Positions 9,001-19,784 of a DNA stretch of 64,000 bases are shown here, one piece after another. Below the pieces are notes generated by a model. The model worked only from the letters and a program-made list of their open reading frames with translations, searched no databases and was not told the origin of the DNA. The first letter of the stretch is position 1. Every line of letters starts with the position of its first letter. The stretch comes from Candidatus Flexicrinis proximus. Lineage in GTDB: Bacteria > Chloroflexota > Anaerolineae > Aggregatilineales > Phototrophicaceae. A program made the translations under genes and the position numbers. The DNA lies in contig JADJQF010000004.1 in NCBI GenBank assembly GCA_016712885.1, positions 434,001 through 498,000 on the forward strand, given 5' to 3'.

Positions 9001-10838
9001 ATGCAGACACACAAAGTAGATGCGATTATCGTTGGCGCAGGCGGCGCGGGCCTGATGGCGGCACTCTACGCCAGCAAAGGTGGGGCAACCGTCGCCGTCG
9101 TCTCGAAGCTATATCCCACCCGCAGCCATACCGGCGCGGCACAGGGCGGCATCGGCGCCGCGCTTGGCAACAAGATCGGCGATGATCCCAATCCCGATAA
9201 GCCGATCTATCATGCTTTCGATACCGTAAAGGGCGGCGACTATCTGGCCGACCAGAACGCGGCAAAGGTCCTGGCTGAAGAAGCCGTCGACGCCGTGCTG
9301 GAACTTGAACACATGGGCCTGCCGTTCGACCGTACGCCGGAAGGCAAAATCAGCCAGCGACGCTTCGGGGGCCATACGCAGAACTACGGCGAAAAGCTCG
9401 TCTATCGCGCCTGTCACGCCGCCGACCGTACCGGCCACATGATCCTTCAGACACTGTACCAGCAGTGCATCAAGGCGGGCGTGAAATTCTTCGATGAGTT
9501 CCACGTCGTCGATGTCCTCATGAATAACGGCGTGTGCGTTGGTGTGGTCGCGGTGGACCTCAACAGCGGCGATTTCCACATCTTCCACGGCAAGGCCACC
9601 ATGTTTGCCTCGGGGGCTGGGGACGCTGCTGGCAGGTAACCAGCAACGCCCTGAGCATGACCGGTGACGGCGCTGCGGCGGTTTTTCGCCGGGGTGTCCC
9701 GCTCCAGGATATGGAGTTTTTCCAGTTCCATCCTACCGGCATCTTCAAGCTCGGCATTCTGATCACCGAGGGCGTGCGCGGCGAGGGCGGCGTATTGATC
9801 AACCGCCACGGCGAGCGCTTCATGGAGAAATATGCCCCGCGCGTGAAAGACCTCGCCAGCCGCGATGTCGTCAGCCGGGCCATCTACACCGAAGTCAAGA
9901 ATGGTAACGGTATTCAGGGACGCGATTACGTTTATCTTGACATCCGTCCTGAGACCGTCAATCGTTACTACGCGGAAGCCGGCGAAACCAAGCGGATCAC
10001 CCGCGAAGATGTCGAAAAGAAGCTGCCTGACATCCTCGACTTCTGCCGCACGTATCTTGGCGTTGACCCCGTCCTTGAGCCGATGCCCATTCAGCCTACC
10101 GCGCACTATGCCATGGGCGGCATTCCCACCAATGTCGACGCCGAAGTGGTCATCGATGAGAACTGGAAGGTTCTGCCTGGCATGTATGCCGCCGGTGAAG
10201 TCGCCTGCGTCAGCGTCCACGGCGCCAACCGGCTGGGCACCAACTCGCTGGTCGATCTGGTGGTCTTCGGCCGCCGCGGCGGTATGAATATCGCCAAGTA
10301 CGCGAAAACCGCGGGCTGGACCGACCTTCCGGCCAATCCCGGCAAAGAGATTGAGACCGAATTCGAGCGAATTCGCGCCAGCAAAGGTAAGACCCGCCCC
10401 GGCGTGCTGCGTGAGCGGATGCAGAAGACCATGAACGACAACGTCGGCGTTTACCGCACGCAGGCGACAATGGAAGGCGCCATTCAGACCCTGGGCGAAC
10501 TGCGCGACACCTATGTCAAGGATCTACAGATCGACGACCGCGGCAAACGCTTCAACACCGACGTGATGGAAGCGTGGGAGCTGGGTAACCTGCTCGATCT
10601 GGCGGAGGTCACGGCGGTCAGCGCGCTCAACCGCAAGGAAAGCCGCGGCGGCCACAGCCGCGAGGACTTCCCCAAGCGCGACGACGCCAATCTGCTCGTG
10701 CATACCCTTGTTTTCCGCGACGCGCCCGCACTCTACGGCGTGACCGCGCCGAAGTACACAATCAACATGGACAAAAAGGTCGATATGTCGCTGGCGGCAG
10801 AAGACCCGAAATTTGCGCCGAAAGAACGCGTTTACTAA
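9001..10838 (+). CDS. sdhA: Succinate dehydrogenase flavoprotein subunit (one frameshift)
   Basis: Oxidises succinate to fumarate with covalently bound FAD. The FAD-binding motif VGAGGAGLMAA, the flavinylation-site region TRSHTGAAQGGIGAA, the substrate segment FFQFHPTG, and the active-site Arg region RLGTNSLVDLVVFGRRGG are all present. The reading frame breaks at the G run 9612-9616: with six G instead of five the expected FASGGWGRCWQVTSNAL is restored, giving 612 residues, a normal length. ATG 9001 has GGAG upstream. It sits between the anchor and sdhB as in typical sdhCDAB operons. Confidence 0.93.
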
Positions 10839-10851
10839 GAAAGGGTATTCA

Positions 10852-11634
10852 ATGGTTGACGTAACACTGCGTGTTCGGCGCTACAACCCCGAGAGCACGA
10901 GCCAGCGCAAGCCGTACTGGCAGGAATTCGAACTTAAGAACTGCGAGCCGACCGACCGCGTGCTTGACCTGCTCCAGCGTGTCAAGCAGCAGCAGGACGG
11001 AACCCTTTCGCTGCGCAGTTCCTGCGCGCACGGCGTGTGCGGTTCGGATGCGATGCGCATCGACGGCCGCAACCGGCTGGCTTGCAAGTGCCTGATCCGC
11101 GATCTGGCGCCCTCAACGGCGACCAACATCAAAATCCAGGTTGAGCCGATCCTGGGGCTGCCCGTGCTCAAAGACCTGATCGTCGATATGGAGCCGTTCT
11201 TCGCCCATTACCGCGAAGTGATGCCCTGGTTCATCAACGACGAACCTGTGCCAGCCAATGGCCGCGAACGCCTCCAATCGGCGGAAGATCGTGAGCGCTT
11301 CGACGATACGACTAAGTGCATCCTGTGCGCGTGCTGCACGACCTCGTGCCCCTCGTTCTGGGCCAACGGCAAATATGTCGGTCCGGCCGCGATCGTCCAG
11401 GCGCACCGCTTCATTTTCGACAGCCGCGATAAGGGCGCTGCACAGCGTCTGAGTGTGCTGGCCGAGCCGAACGGCGTGTGGCGCTGCCGTACGATCTTCA
11501 ACTGCACGCCGGCCTGCCCGCGTGAAATCGAAGTGACCAAGGCCATCGGCGAGGTCAAGCTGGCCATCATGCGCGGCTCGCCCGAAGGCATCATCAAGGT
11601 CACCGAGATCAAGGAACGCGTTGTCAACAGCTAG
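10852..11634 (+). CDS. sdhB: Succinate dehydrogenase iron-sulfur subunit
   Basis: 260 residues starting at ATG 10852, 13 bp after sdhA, with AAAGGG upstream. The N-terminal [2Fe-2S] ferredoxin fold has SSCAHGVCGSDAM. The C-terminal helical domain carries the other clusters (CILCACCTTSCPSFW and CRTIFNCTPACPREI). It passes electrons from SdhA to the membrane quinone site. Last gene of the sdh operon; a hairpin at 11686-11707 follows. Confidence 0.95.
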   Translation: MVDVTLRVRRYNPESTSQRKPYWQEFELKNCEPTDRVLDLLQRVKQQQDGTLSLRSSCAHGVCGSDAMRIDGRNRLACKCLIRDLAPSTATNIKIQVEPILGLPVLKDLIVDMEPFFAHYREVMPWFINDEPVPANGRERLQSAEDRERFDDTTKCILCACCTTSCPSFWANGKYVGPAAIVQAHRFIFDSRDKGAAQRLSVLAEPNGVWRCRTIFNCTPACPREIEVTKAIGEVKLAIMRGSPEGIIKVTEIKERVVNS

Positions 11635-11685
11635 CCGGCAGAAGATCGCCTAAACAGCGGCCAGCAGAATCTAACGTAATTCGTA

Positions 11686-11707
11686 GGGACAGGTGCTATC
11701 CTGTCCC
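11686..11707 (+). terminator. Hairpin after sdhB
   Basis: Perfect 8-bp stem GGGACAGG / CCTGTCCC with loop TGCTAT, 52 bp after the sdhB stop. No U-tract follows, so it may be an mRNA-end-protecting hairpin or attenuator before the small membrane protein gene. Confidence 0.5.
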
Positions 11708-11730
11708 TAATGATTCTAGCTGAGGCTGAA

Positions 11731-12018
11731 ATGGATCGCGCCGACGACCCGGAACCCGAGTTCACAGAAAATCCCGGAACTGACAATCCACAGGGACTAA
11801 CGCGGCGGCGGATTGTCCGCCGCTATCTCGATGAACAGCCTGACCCGATTGATCCGTATGACGGGGATGCGATCGCGCCGCGCCGCCTGCGCTGGTGGCA
11901 CATCGCCGGCTCGCTGCTGCTGATCGCTGTCCTGCTGATCGACGTGCTTGTGCCGGTCGTTCAGGGGCTTCTGCAAATCCTCCGCTTCATCCCCTCCACC
12001 CTTGGCGAGCCGCTTTAG
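11731..12018 (+). CDS. Small single-pass membrane protein, hypothetical
   Basis: 95 residues if started at ATG 11731 (GAGG upstream); an ATG at 11710 abuts the hairpin and is less likely. An acidic, Pro-rich cytosolic N-terminus (about 55 residues) leads to one C-terminal membrane helix (WWHIAGSLLLIAVLLIDVLVPV) and a short tail. No known domain recognised. It follows sdhB on the same strand, so a role near complex II is possible but unproven. Confidence 0.6.
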   Translation: MDRADDPEPEFTENPGTDNPQGLTRRRIVRRYLDEQPDPIDPYDGDAIAPRRLRWWHIAGSLLLIAVLLIDVLVPVVQGLLQILRFIPSTLGEPL

Positions 12019-12936
12019 TTAATCTTCGCGGAAGTAATCGCTGTCAATTCGCTTGATGAGATAGGTCTTCTGAGTCGCAACCCCAACATTGTGTTCTATC
12101 ATCAGCGCAGTCAACGTTACACCATCAATAAGGATCACTTTGTATTGGTTCAGTGCTCGTGCGTATTCACGGGCATGCTGTGAGAAAGTAGATGTTGTTA
12201 GGAAGACACCCTTGTCGGCCCCTGCACTTGCCAAACTTCCGACAAAAGCCTGAATATCTGGTCTTCCTACAACGTGTCCGCTGCCCCATCTTTTCGCCTG
12301 AATGTAGATCGTCTCAAGACCCAACTTATCCTCTTGAATGTACCCGTCGATACCGCCATCGCCGGTTTGTCCAATACGCTGCCCGTATCCAAGGCTGCTG
12401 CCATAACCCATCGCAAGTAGCAGGTCCACTACAAGTTGCTCGAAAAACTGAGGGTTTAGTCCCTGAATGAGCTCAAGCAAATCCGTTGCGAGTTGCTGAT
12501 TTAGTTCGTTATGAGATAACTCAATTAGCTCTTCGGGCGTTTTATCGTTTGCCACAGGATAAGTATCGTGACGGTCGTCTGAGGTGGTTCTTGTAGCTGT
12601 CGCGAAATTGCGAAATGAAGGGTACTGAAGCAAAAAGTCGCGATCGATAGACTTGATGCCGCTCTGAAGTACGCGTCGGCCTTCTTCACTAATCTCCCAG
12701 AGTCCACGGCGCGAAGACGCCATCAAGCCCGCCTGTTTCATATAACTTGCTGCCCAGTGAACTCGATTGTCGAATCGCGCCTGTTTCTTGCTTGGAAGAA
12801 GTTCGACGCGATCTTCAGGGCTTATCTGCAACTCCTGAGCCATAGCTTCTATCACTTGTCTTACAGGATAGGCTCTGCCGTCCCGCACGTAGTTCAACAG
12901 CGGAATCATGATTTCAAAGTGAGTTGGAACTGACAT
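12019..12936 (-). CDS. Mrr-type restriction endonuclease
   Basis: 305-residue predicted type IV restriction enzyme. The N-terminal winged-helix Mrr_N domain (MIPLLNYVRDGRAYPVRQVI ... GLWEISEEGRRVL) is followed by a PD-(D/E)XK-like Mrr catalytic domain: FEQLVVDLLLAMGYG, GDGGIDGYI (catalytic Asp), and the QAKRW segment (catalytic Gln/Lys), then GVFLTTSTFSQHAREYA. Such enzymes cut methylated foreign DNA in the cytoplasm. It stands alone, with no methylase nearby. Its sequence is visibly more AT-rich than its neighbours, which suggests transfer. It is intact, unlike the genes on both sides. Confidence 0.88.
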   Translation of the reverse strand: MSVPTHFEIMIPLLNYVRDGRAYPVRQVIEAMAQELQISPEDRVELLPSKKQARFDNRVHWAASYMKQAGLMASSRRGLWEISEEGRRVLQSGIKSIDRDFLLQYPSFRNFATATRTTSDDRHDTYPVANDKTPEELIELSHNELNQQLATDLLELIQGLNPQFFEQLVVDLLLAMGYGSSLGYGQRIGQTGDGGIDGYIQEDKLGLETIYIQAKRWGSGHVVGRPDIQAFVGSLASAGADKGVFLTTSTFSQHAREYARALNQYKVILIDGVTLTALMIEHNVGVATQKTYLIKRIDSDYFRED

Positions 12937-13297
12937 GGTAATACCCGCGTAGTTGACTCGCCGAAATGGAGTTTTAAGTATAGCTCAAACTTAATCAAAG
13001 GTAATAATGGGGCTCGCGACCTATTTCTAACTCGTACTCTATTGTTCTGTCGTAATCGGACAAATGTACCTGCGCGCTGTTAAGACCGTCTTCTATGCAG
13101 AAGAAGATTGCCGACAAAGGGCAGCTCAGGCGACGCAGCTAGTGTGTCCCGATTTGCATCGATTGCTATTCGTTTGGGCTTCTCAGGAATCTCAATAGCA
13201 GACGTCCCCATGGCCGGGGACGTACTGTGTGAGACATGCGGAGTAAAGGGAGCTGTGCTCCCTTGCAGGGGTGTCGGGGGCAGCGCCCCTGACGCCC
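12937..13297. other. Intergenic region with three hairpins
   Basis: No gene recognised between the mrr start and the ftsK stop. Three perfect or near-perfect hairpins lie in tandem: ACGTCCCC/GGGGACGT (13202-13223), AAGGGAGC/GCTCCCTT (13246-13264), and a compound stem ending directly at the ftsK stop codon (13269-13297). Confidence 0.6.
13246..13297 (-). repeat. Interspersed double-hairpin repeat, copy a; ftsK 3' terminator-like element
   Basis: Stem AAGGGAGC TGT GCTCCCTT (13246-13264) followed by an outer stem GGGTGTC/GACGCCC enclosing GGGGC AGC GCCCC (13269-13297). The last base touches the TAA of ftsK. Related elements with the same AGCGCCCC core lie at the 3' ends of other genes (42240-42286, 48303-48325, 50811-50851). 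Confidence 0.55.
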
Positions 13298-16200
13298 TTA
13301 CTGTGCTTTCGGCGGCAGCACGTCGCGCTGTTTGCTGCTGCCTTCTTTCGCCGGGCCGACGATGCCGCGATCTTCCATCGCGTCGATCAGCCGCGCAGCA
13401 CGCGCATAGCCAATCCGCATCTTGCGCTGCAGCAGCGAGACCGACGCCCCGTTCTGCCGCCGCACCAGGTCCACAGCGCGCATATACAGCTCGTCGTCCG
13501 GCAGTCCTTCGCCGTCAACTTCTTCGTCGTCATCGTCTCCTGCATCGGCGTCGTCAAACAGGCCGCGCATCGGCTGGACGGGCGCGCTGCTTGCCATGCC
13601 TCGCGTGTTGCCGCTGTTCATGCCACCCGACTTCACCGGCGTGGGGGTATCCTCGTCCTTTCGACCGAGAAGATGATCGTACCCTTCGTGGGGGCCGCCT
13701 CGCCCTGCGCCTTCCAGAAACCGACGATGCTCTGAATTTCCTTATCCGACACGAACACGCCCTGCAGCCGCTGTGCTGCAGGAGAATCGCCGGACAGATA
13801 CAGCATGTCGCCGCGTCCCAGCAGCTTTTCTGCACCGGGCTGGTCAAGGATAACGCGGCTGTCGATGTTCGAGGCCACGGCGAACGCGATACGGGCCGGG
13901 AAGTTGGCCTTAATCAGACCGGTGACGACGTCTGCCGACGGACGCTGCGTGGCAATCACCAGATGGATGCCGGTCGCGCGCGCCATCGCCGCGATACGGG
14001 TGATGTAGCGCTCTGCCTCTTCCGGGGCCAGCATCATCAGGTCGGCCAACTCGTCGATGATCACCACAATGAACGGCATCAGATCGATCTCGGGCGCGCG
14101 GTTGCGGTTGTAATCGTCAATGTTACGTGCGCCGGCGACGCTGAACTTCTTATAGCGGTCATCCATCTCGCGCGTTACCCACTTCAGCACGCCGATGATT
14201 CGCTCGACATCGACGACGACCGGGGCGACGAGATGCGGGATACCGTTGTAGCTGGTCAGCTCGACGCGCTTCGGATCGACCATGATAAAGCGCACTTTAT
14301 CCGGCGTGTTGCGAAGGAGCAGGCTGCAGATAATCGCGTTGACCATGACCGACTTACCGGAGCCGGTCGTGCCTGCGATCAGCAGGTGGGGCATACCGGT
14401 CAGGTCGGCGGCAACCGGGGTGCCATCGACCGCCTCACCAAAGGCCAGCGCCAGCGGCGAACTGATCTGCTTGTAGCGCGCGCTTTCCATCAGGTCGCGC
14501 AGGCTGACCGTCATCGGGGTGTCGTTCGGCACTTCAATGCCGACGTACCCCTTGCCCGGCACCGGCGCTTCGATACGGATCGAGCGTGCCCCCAACGCAA
14601 GCTGGAGGTCCTTGTCGAGCTGCGCGATGGCGCTGACTTTGACGCGGCTCTGACGGTCGCGCTGGGCAACGTAACCCGGCTCCACGCCGAACTGGGTGAT
14701 GACAGGCCGGTGTTGATCTCGACCACCTTGCCTGGCGCGCCAAAGCTCTCCAGCGTTTCCTGAATGATCCGTGCACGTTCCACCAACGCCTTGCGATCGT
14801 AGTCACCTTTGCGCCGGGGGCGAGCAGTTTGGTGTAGTCGGGCATCGTGTACTGGCGTTTGGGCCGGTTGGTCTCGATGCTCGGCGCTTTTGGCAGCTCA
14901 ATGGCGGTGTTATTGGCGACAGGCGGCGCAAACGAGTCCATCTGGCGGGTGCCGCTGGGGGCTACCGGCTGACTCTGCGATTGGCCCGGGTTGAATAACG
15001 GCGTTGGGGCACTCGACGGCTGCGGCGCGGCCGGTTGCATCGGTGAGGCGCTGGATGGCGACACCGGGGTTGGCGGCGGCGTGTGGGCCGCCGCCGGGTG
15101 TGCCACGGGCTGCGACGAGGCATAGCTGGGCGACTGCGCCGGGGTGCAGGCGGTGGCGGTGACATGACCGGGACATTTGGCAATCCACCTGAAGGGGCAG
15201 GGGCAGGTGGCGGTGTCATTGGAACAGACGGCATGTCACCTGTCGAACCGCTGCGACGTGAGAGGAAGCCACGCAAACCGCCGGTGGGAGCCGTCTCAGT
15301 TTCCGGGTCGGAGAGGGGCGCAGTGCCTGATCCGCTTCCGTTCGAGCCGCGCCCAGGCAGGCGTTTAAGCAGCCCGCCAATAGCACCGGTTCGGCTGACC
15401 GGCACGGTCACAGCCGGACGTGGCGCGCTTGCGCTGACCAATTGACCGCCCAACCGGATGGGTATCGGCTCTTCACCGATGGGCAGCGGCTGCTGACGTC
15501 CATCTCCTGCTGCCAGTGCCCCCGCGATCCCCGGTTTCAACTCCGGCATGAGCGTGCGCGAAACGGCAATTCGCTGCTGTTCGGCCTGTGCGGAGGACGC
15601 CAGCGCGCGCTCTGCTGTGACGCGCTGCTGGCGGTGCTGCCACGATACGCGGAAGCTCCTGAAAAGGCTGACCACAATCACGACCAGCTGAGTCGCCGTG
15701 GTGCGCGTCATCAGCATCAGACTGACGCTCAACCAGCCGACCAGCAGCGCGAAGCCGCCAATCTCGCCGATGTTTTCGATCAGGAAGATATGGATAGTGC
15801 CGCCGATAAACCCGCCGCCGCGTCCCATCTTCCAAGTAAAGCCCTCGACCAGCAGCTTGAGAGTGCCAAGGTCGCCGCTGCCGAACAGCGGATCAAGTAC
15901 CACGATAAACTGGAACAGGGTCAGCAGGGCCAGATACCCCGACAGCGCGCCAACCAGCCGCAGGACGTCGATCTCCGGCGGTGAATCGCCGAAGCGCGTG
16001 ACCAGCAGGAAAGCCCCGATGGCGCCCATAACCAGCGGGACGGCAATCGCTCCCCAGCCAAAGATCTGGCCAATAAACGTATTGACAGCAACCATCAGCT
16101 GGCCCTGATCGCCTGAAGCGGACGTCAGCAGCATGATGATCGCGCCGAACATCAGCCCGATACCGACCAGATCGAGCTTGGTATCCAGCGACCAGCCTGA

Positions 16201-17847
16201 TGTGTCGAGTTCGGGAACACGCACGTTCCCTTCGCGCTTGGTGGCGCTCTTGGGTTGGGTTTCCGCTTTAGGGCCGCCGCGCAGGCGTCCCATCAGGCCT
16301 TCCCAGATCCCCCCGCGGGGTTCGGCTTCAGCCGTCTGAGAACGCGAAGCTGCCTGTCTTGTAGCGCTTGCTGCCCCCGGCTGTGGCCCCGACGGGGCTG
16401 GGCGGCTGCCGCTGCCGACAATTGGACTGGAGCCGGTGCTGCGTGGCCCTGACGGCGCGCCTGCGCCTCCGCGTGAATCTGGCTTTGACGCCGAAGCGTC
16501 GTCTTTCTTGCCGCGTCCGAAGAGTCCGCCGAGTCGGCCGGTAACCGCTGCGAACGCGCCAGTCTTTTCGGGTTCGACCTGTTTATTCGTACCGGTCTGA
16601 CCCCCCGCACGGCTCCCGCTTGAGGGAGAGGGCGGGGCGCCGGGTCTTCCGGGCGACATGGGTTGCGATGAAGACGATCCCGGACGCGCCCCTGATGCAG
16701 ATTGAGCGCCCGGTTTGCCCGCATCTTTTTTGGCGTCTTCGTCGTTCCCGCGTTTCAGCAGACCCGATGCTTTCGACAGGAATCCGCCGAAGCGTCCGCC
16801 GCCCTCATCTTCCGGCTTCTTGGGGCCATCTTTCCTGGGAGCGGACTTATCGTCTTTCTTGTCGTCGCCTTTACCGCGGCTGAAGAAGCCGCCAAAGCGT
16901 CCGCCGCCCTCGTCCTTCTTTGCGTCTTTTTTGTCGTCGCCGCCGATGCGCGGCGCGGAGGATGAACCCGGCCGCTCAGGGACGCCTACCGGCCCGGTTT
17001 GAATGCTCCCAGTGGAGCGCGTACTGCTCGAACTTCCGCTGCCGTATCCTGACGAGCTGCTTCCACTGCCGCTGCCGTATCCCGAACCACCGCCACCGGA
17101 CGACGACCCGCTTCCGCTGCTGCCACTGCCATAGCCCGAACCACTGCTGCCCGGCCTATTGCCGCCGCTTGACGATGAGCCGCTGCCGCCGCTCCCGCTG
17201 CTCGAATAGGGCGAACCTGAACCGCCTGGCCTGCTGCCACTTGACGATCCGCCGCTACCGCCACTGCCGCTTCCCCCGCTGGTGGTGGATGAGCCGGAGC
17301 CTCCTGGTCTGTTACCGCCCGATGAGGACGAGCTTCCGCTGCCGTAGGATGAGCCGCTGCCACTGCCGCCGCTCGAATAGGATGAGCCGGAACCTCCCGG
17401 TCTGTTGCCGCCCGATGAGGATGAGCTTCCGCTGCCGTAGGATGAGCCGCTGCCGCTGCCGCCGCTCGAATACGGTGAGCTGGTACCTCCCGGTCTGCTG
17501 CCGCCCGACGAGGACGAGCCGCTGCCGCCGCTCGAATACGGTTTGCCGGATCCCGCCGGTTTGCTGCCGCCTGGGCCAGACGCACCGCTGCCATACTCGC
17601 GGCGCACATCGTCTGCCCGAAATGGCGAAGCGCCGCCTGCTCCCCCTCGACCACTTCCGCTCCCTGGCGCGTTTGGCGCAGAGCCGGGCGGCCGCGGTGT
17701 GTATGGGTTTATTTGTGATTTCGCACGGTCGCGCGACGATGTCGAATCCTTATCGTCATCGTCGTCGTCGTCATCTTCAAAATCCTGATAACCGTCCCGA
17801 TCGTCAGTCAGATCGTCGTCGTAACGGTCGTCGTCTGCAAAAGCCAT
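13298..17847 (-). CDS. ftsK: DNA translocase FtsK with an unusually long repetitive linker (four frameshifts)
   Basis: Septum-anchored dsDNA pump for chromosome segregation. From ATG 17847: an acidic head, a Gly/Ser/Pro-rich region (about 200 residues), repeated GGRFGGF-type motifs, four membrane helices (about 16230-15660), a Pro-rich linker, then the motor with Walker A GTTGSGKSV and Walker B VVIIDELADLM, and a C-terminal gamma winged helix (LYMRAVDLVRRQNGASVSLL). Frames change at 15141-15144, 14816-14817, 14705-14706 and 13657-13658; adding one base to each G/C run gives a continuous 1517-residue protein. The motor motifs are intact, so I treat the breaks as indel errors. Confidence 0.9.
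17011..17592 (-). repeat. Tandem Gly/Ser-rich repeats inside ftsK
   Basis: DNA repeats of about 93 bp, partly degenerate, encode units that begin RPGG and continue with YSSGGSGSGSSYGSGSSSSS. Two units are nearly identical and three or four others are shortened. They form a long disordered segment before the membrane domain. Such repeats are prone to copy-number change and to misassembly. Confidence 0.8.
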
Positions 17848-18157
17848 CGTACCCCCTCGCCGCTGCGGACGGCGTGTGGCTGCGGCGGGTTTCGCCGTGT
17901 CCAAAAGCATACCACATTTTGGCTCGTCGCAACGAATAGGATATGAAACAAGCGTTCTAATTATAGCGGAGAATCGGCCAGTCGACGAGTCCCCGTCATC
18001 CAGCCGCGTTTACAGCATACTACGGAACTGTATGAAACTCGTAAGGTCAGCCCTGGCAGCGCCAGCAGCCTGGACTGACCTGAGATCGTATACGTTTGGA
18101 CATGCTGATATGTTGCTGAACCTGAAGTGTGCGGGTGTGTTCCGACGCTGATGACCG
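17848..18157. other. Intergenic region upstream of ftsK
   Basis: No gene seen. On the minus strand there is a perfect -10 TATAAT (plus positions 17960-17965), about 110 bp upstream of the ftsK ATG, without a clear -35; it is a candidate ftsK promoter. Weak alternatives (TATGCT near 17910) exist. Confidence 0.4.
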
Positions 18158-19695
18158 CTACTTCGCGGCCAACCCATGCACGTCCTCGATCACGCTTAAC
18201 CCCATCCGCAGGGCCTTGAGCGCGGCGGACTCGCGGGCTTTCGAGCCTAATTTGTCCATCAGGCGTGCCATCAGCTCGATCATCTGGGTCAGCGACAGAT
18301 TGAGCGCCGCCGCGATCTCCTCATTGTCGAAGCCCGCCGCTACGCGCTGAATCACGCGGGTTTCCATCTCGTCTAATTGAGGCTGGTTATCGCGGCCCAC
18401 CAGCAGACCCGTCACGACCCGCTCGGCAACCCCACGTCCAAGCACCAGCTGGCCGGACATGACCTTTGACACGGCATCGATCAGTTCTTTTCTTCCGCGC
18501 TCTTCAGCAGGTAACCGTGGGCTCCTGAGCGGAGCGCGCGCACGATATAGGCGTCTTCGTCGCGTCCCGTCAAAATCAGGACCTTGATCTGCGGTGCGTC
18601 TCGCCGCAGAAGTGGCAGGATTTCGAGGCCGCTGCGCCCCGGCATATTGATGTCGAGCAGCAGGATATCAGGCAGGACGGCCAATGCCTTTGTGAGCGCC
18701 GTATCGCCATCTCCGGCCTCTGCCACGACCAGGAAGTTGCCCGACGATTCGAGCATGCCCGCCAGCGTTTGGCGCAGAAGGGTGTGATCGTCAGCCAGCA
18801 TGACACGCAGCGTACGGGCGCTATCACTCTGCCCTGATGCGGTTTTTGTCTGGTCGGCCGCATCGCTGTTTATAGCGCTCGGTGCGGATGAGTTTCCCGA
18901 GGATAATGCAGCTTCAAGCGCTTCGGCAAACTGTGCCGCCGTCTGGTAGCGGCGCGCGGGCTGCTTCTCAAGGGACTTCAGGATTACGGCTTCCAGTGAA
19001 CGCGGGAAACTGGGCACGAGATTCGTGATCGGTTGCGGGGGCTGCCTGACCTGCTGCATCAACAGCGCCGCAATGTCGTCCGAAGTAAAAGGCAGTCGTC
19101 CGGTCGCCATTTCGTAGAGCACGATACCGAGCGAATAGACGTCGGTTCGCGCGTCCAGTGGCTGGCCTTGAGCCTGCTCAGGCGAAAGATAGGCGGGTGT
19201 GCCGATCACCATACCGTAGGCTGTGACACGGGGCGTATGACGGCTTAATGCCAGCCCCATATCCATGATCTTGACCTGGCCGTTCGGTGTGACCTTGATA
19301 TTGGCCGGCTTGATGTCGCGGTGGATGATGCCTTTTTCATGGGCATAGTGCAGCGCATCCGCGACCTGTTTACCCAGGCGTACTACGGTGGCGGGAGGAG
19401 ATGGCACGAATTTGCTGAGTGGATCACCCTCAACGTATTCCAGCACCAGGAACGGGCGCTCGTCGTCGTCTTCCAGCTCGTACATCGCCATGATGTTCGG
19501 GTGGTTCAACTGCGCGGCAGCGTTCGCCTCCTGCATAAAACGTTTGCGCGTGGTATCGCGTACGTTCGCCAGGAGCAGCTTGATCGCAACGGTACGGTTA
19601 AGGCGCTCGTCCAGCGCGGCATAAACCGCCGCTGTCGAACCTTCACCGATGAGCTGCTGGACTAAATAACGGTTACGAAGTTTCCGGCCAATCAT
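18158..19695 (-). CDS. Serine/threonine kinase fused to NarL-type response regulator (one frameshift)
   Basis: From ATG 19695: a Hanks-type kinase of about 270 residues (glycine loop IGEGSTAAVY, Lys in TVAIKLLL, catalytic HRDIKPANI, metal loop DMG in place of DFG, GTPAYLSPEQ). A Ser/Ala-rich linker leads to a receiver domain (MLADDHTLLR, phospho-Asp in LLLDINMPG, LTGRDE, GYLLKSA). The frame breaks near 18487 (AAGAACTG where AAGGAACTG restores SAEEKELIDAVSKVMSG). A LuxR-like helix-turn-helix follows (FDNEEIAAALNLSLTQMIEL). Repaired length is 512 residues. It would join eukaryote-type phosphorylation to a two-component output in a single chain. Confidence 0.85.
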
Positions 19696-19784
19696 AAATT
19701 TTCCGCGAGAGGGATACACCGAGTTTGGCAAGACTATACCATCTAGGCGGACTTCGCACAAAGCGAAAAGGAAAAGTGGTTACC

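Noticed and set aside
9601..9645. Programmed frameshift in sdhA
   Set aside because: No slippery heptamer plus pseudoknot is evident, and similar breaks occur in ten other places; indel error is simpler.
9447..10220. Minus-strand frame opposite sdhA
   Set aside because: Antisense shadow; sdhA motifs on the plus strand explain the region.
13108..14763. Long plus-strand open frame opposite ftsK (551 codons)
   Set aside because: It is antisense to the ftsK motor domain, has low-complexity Arg/His composition and no ribosome site; the minus strand carries Walker motifs.
17011..17592. CRISPR array
   Set aside because: The repeats are tandem, in frame, and code for Gly/Ser units; no spacers of constant length.
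13298..17847. ftsK as a decayed pseudogene
   Set aside because: All functional motifs remain and each break is one base in a G/C run; ftsK is normally essential.
16920..17939. Long plus-strand frame opposite the ftsK repeats
   Set aside because: A Cys/Arg-rich shadow of the Gly/Ser repeats; no protein-like pattern.
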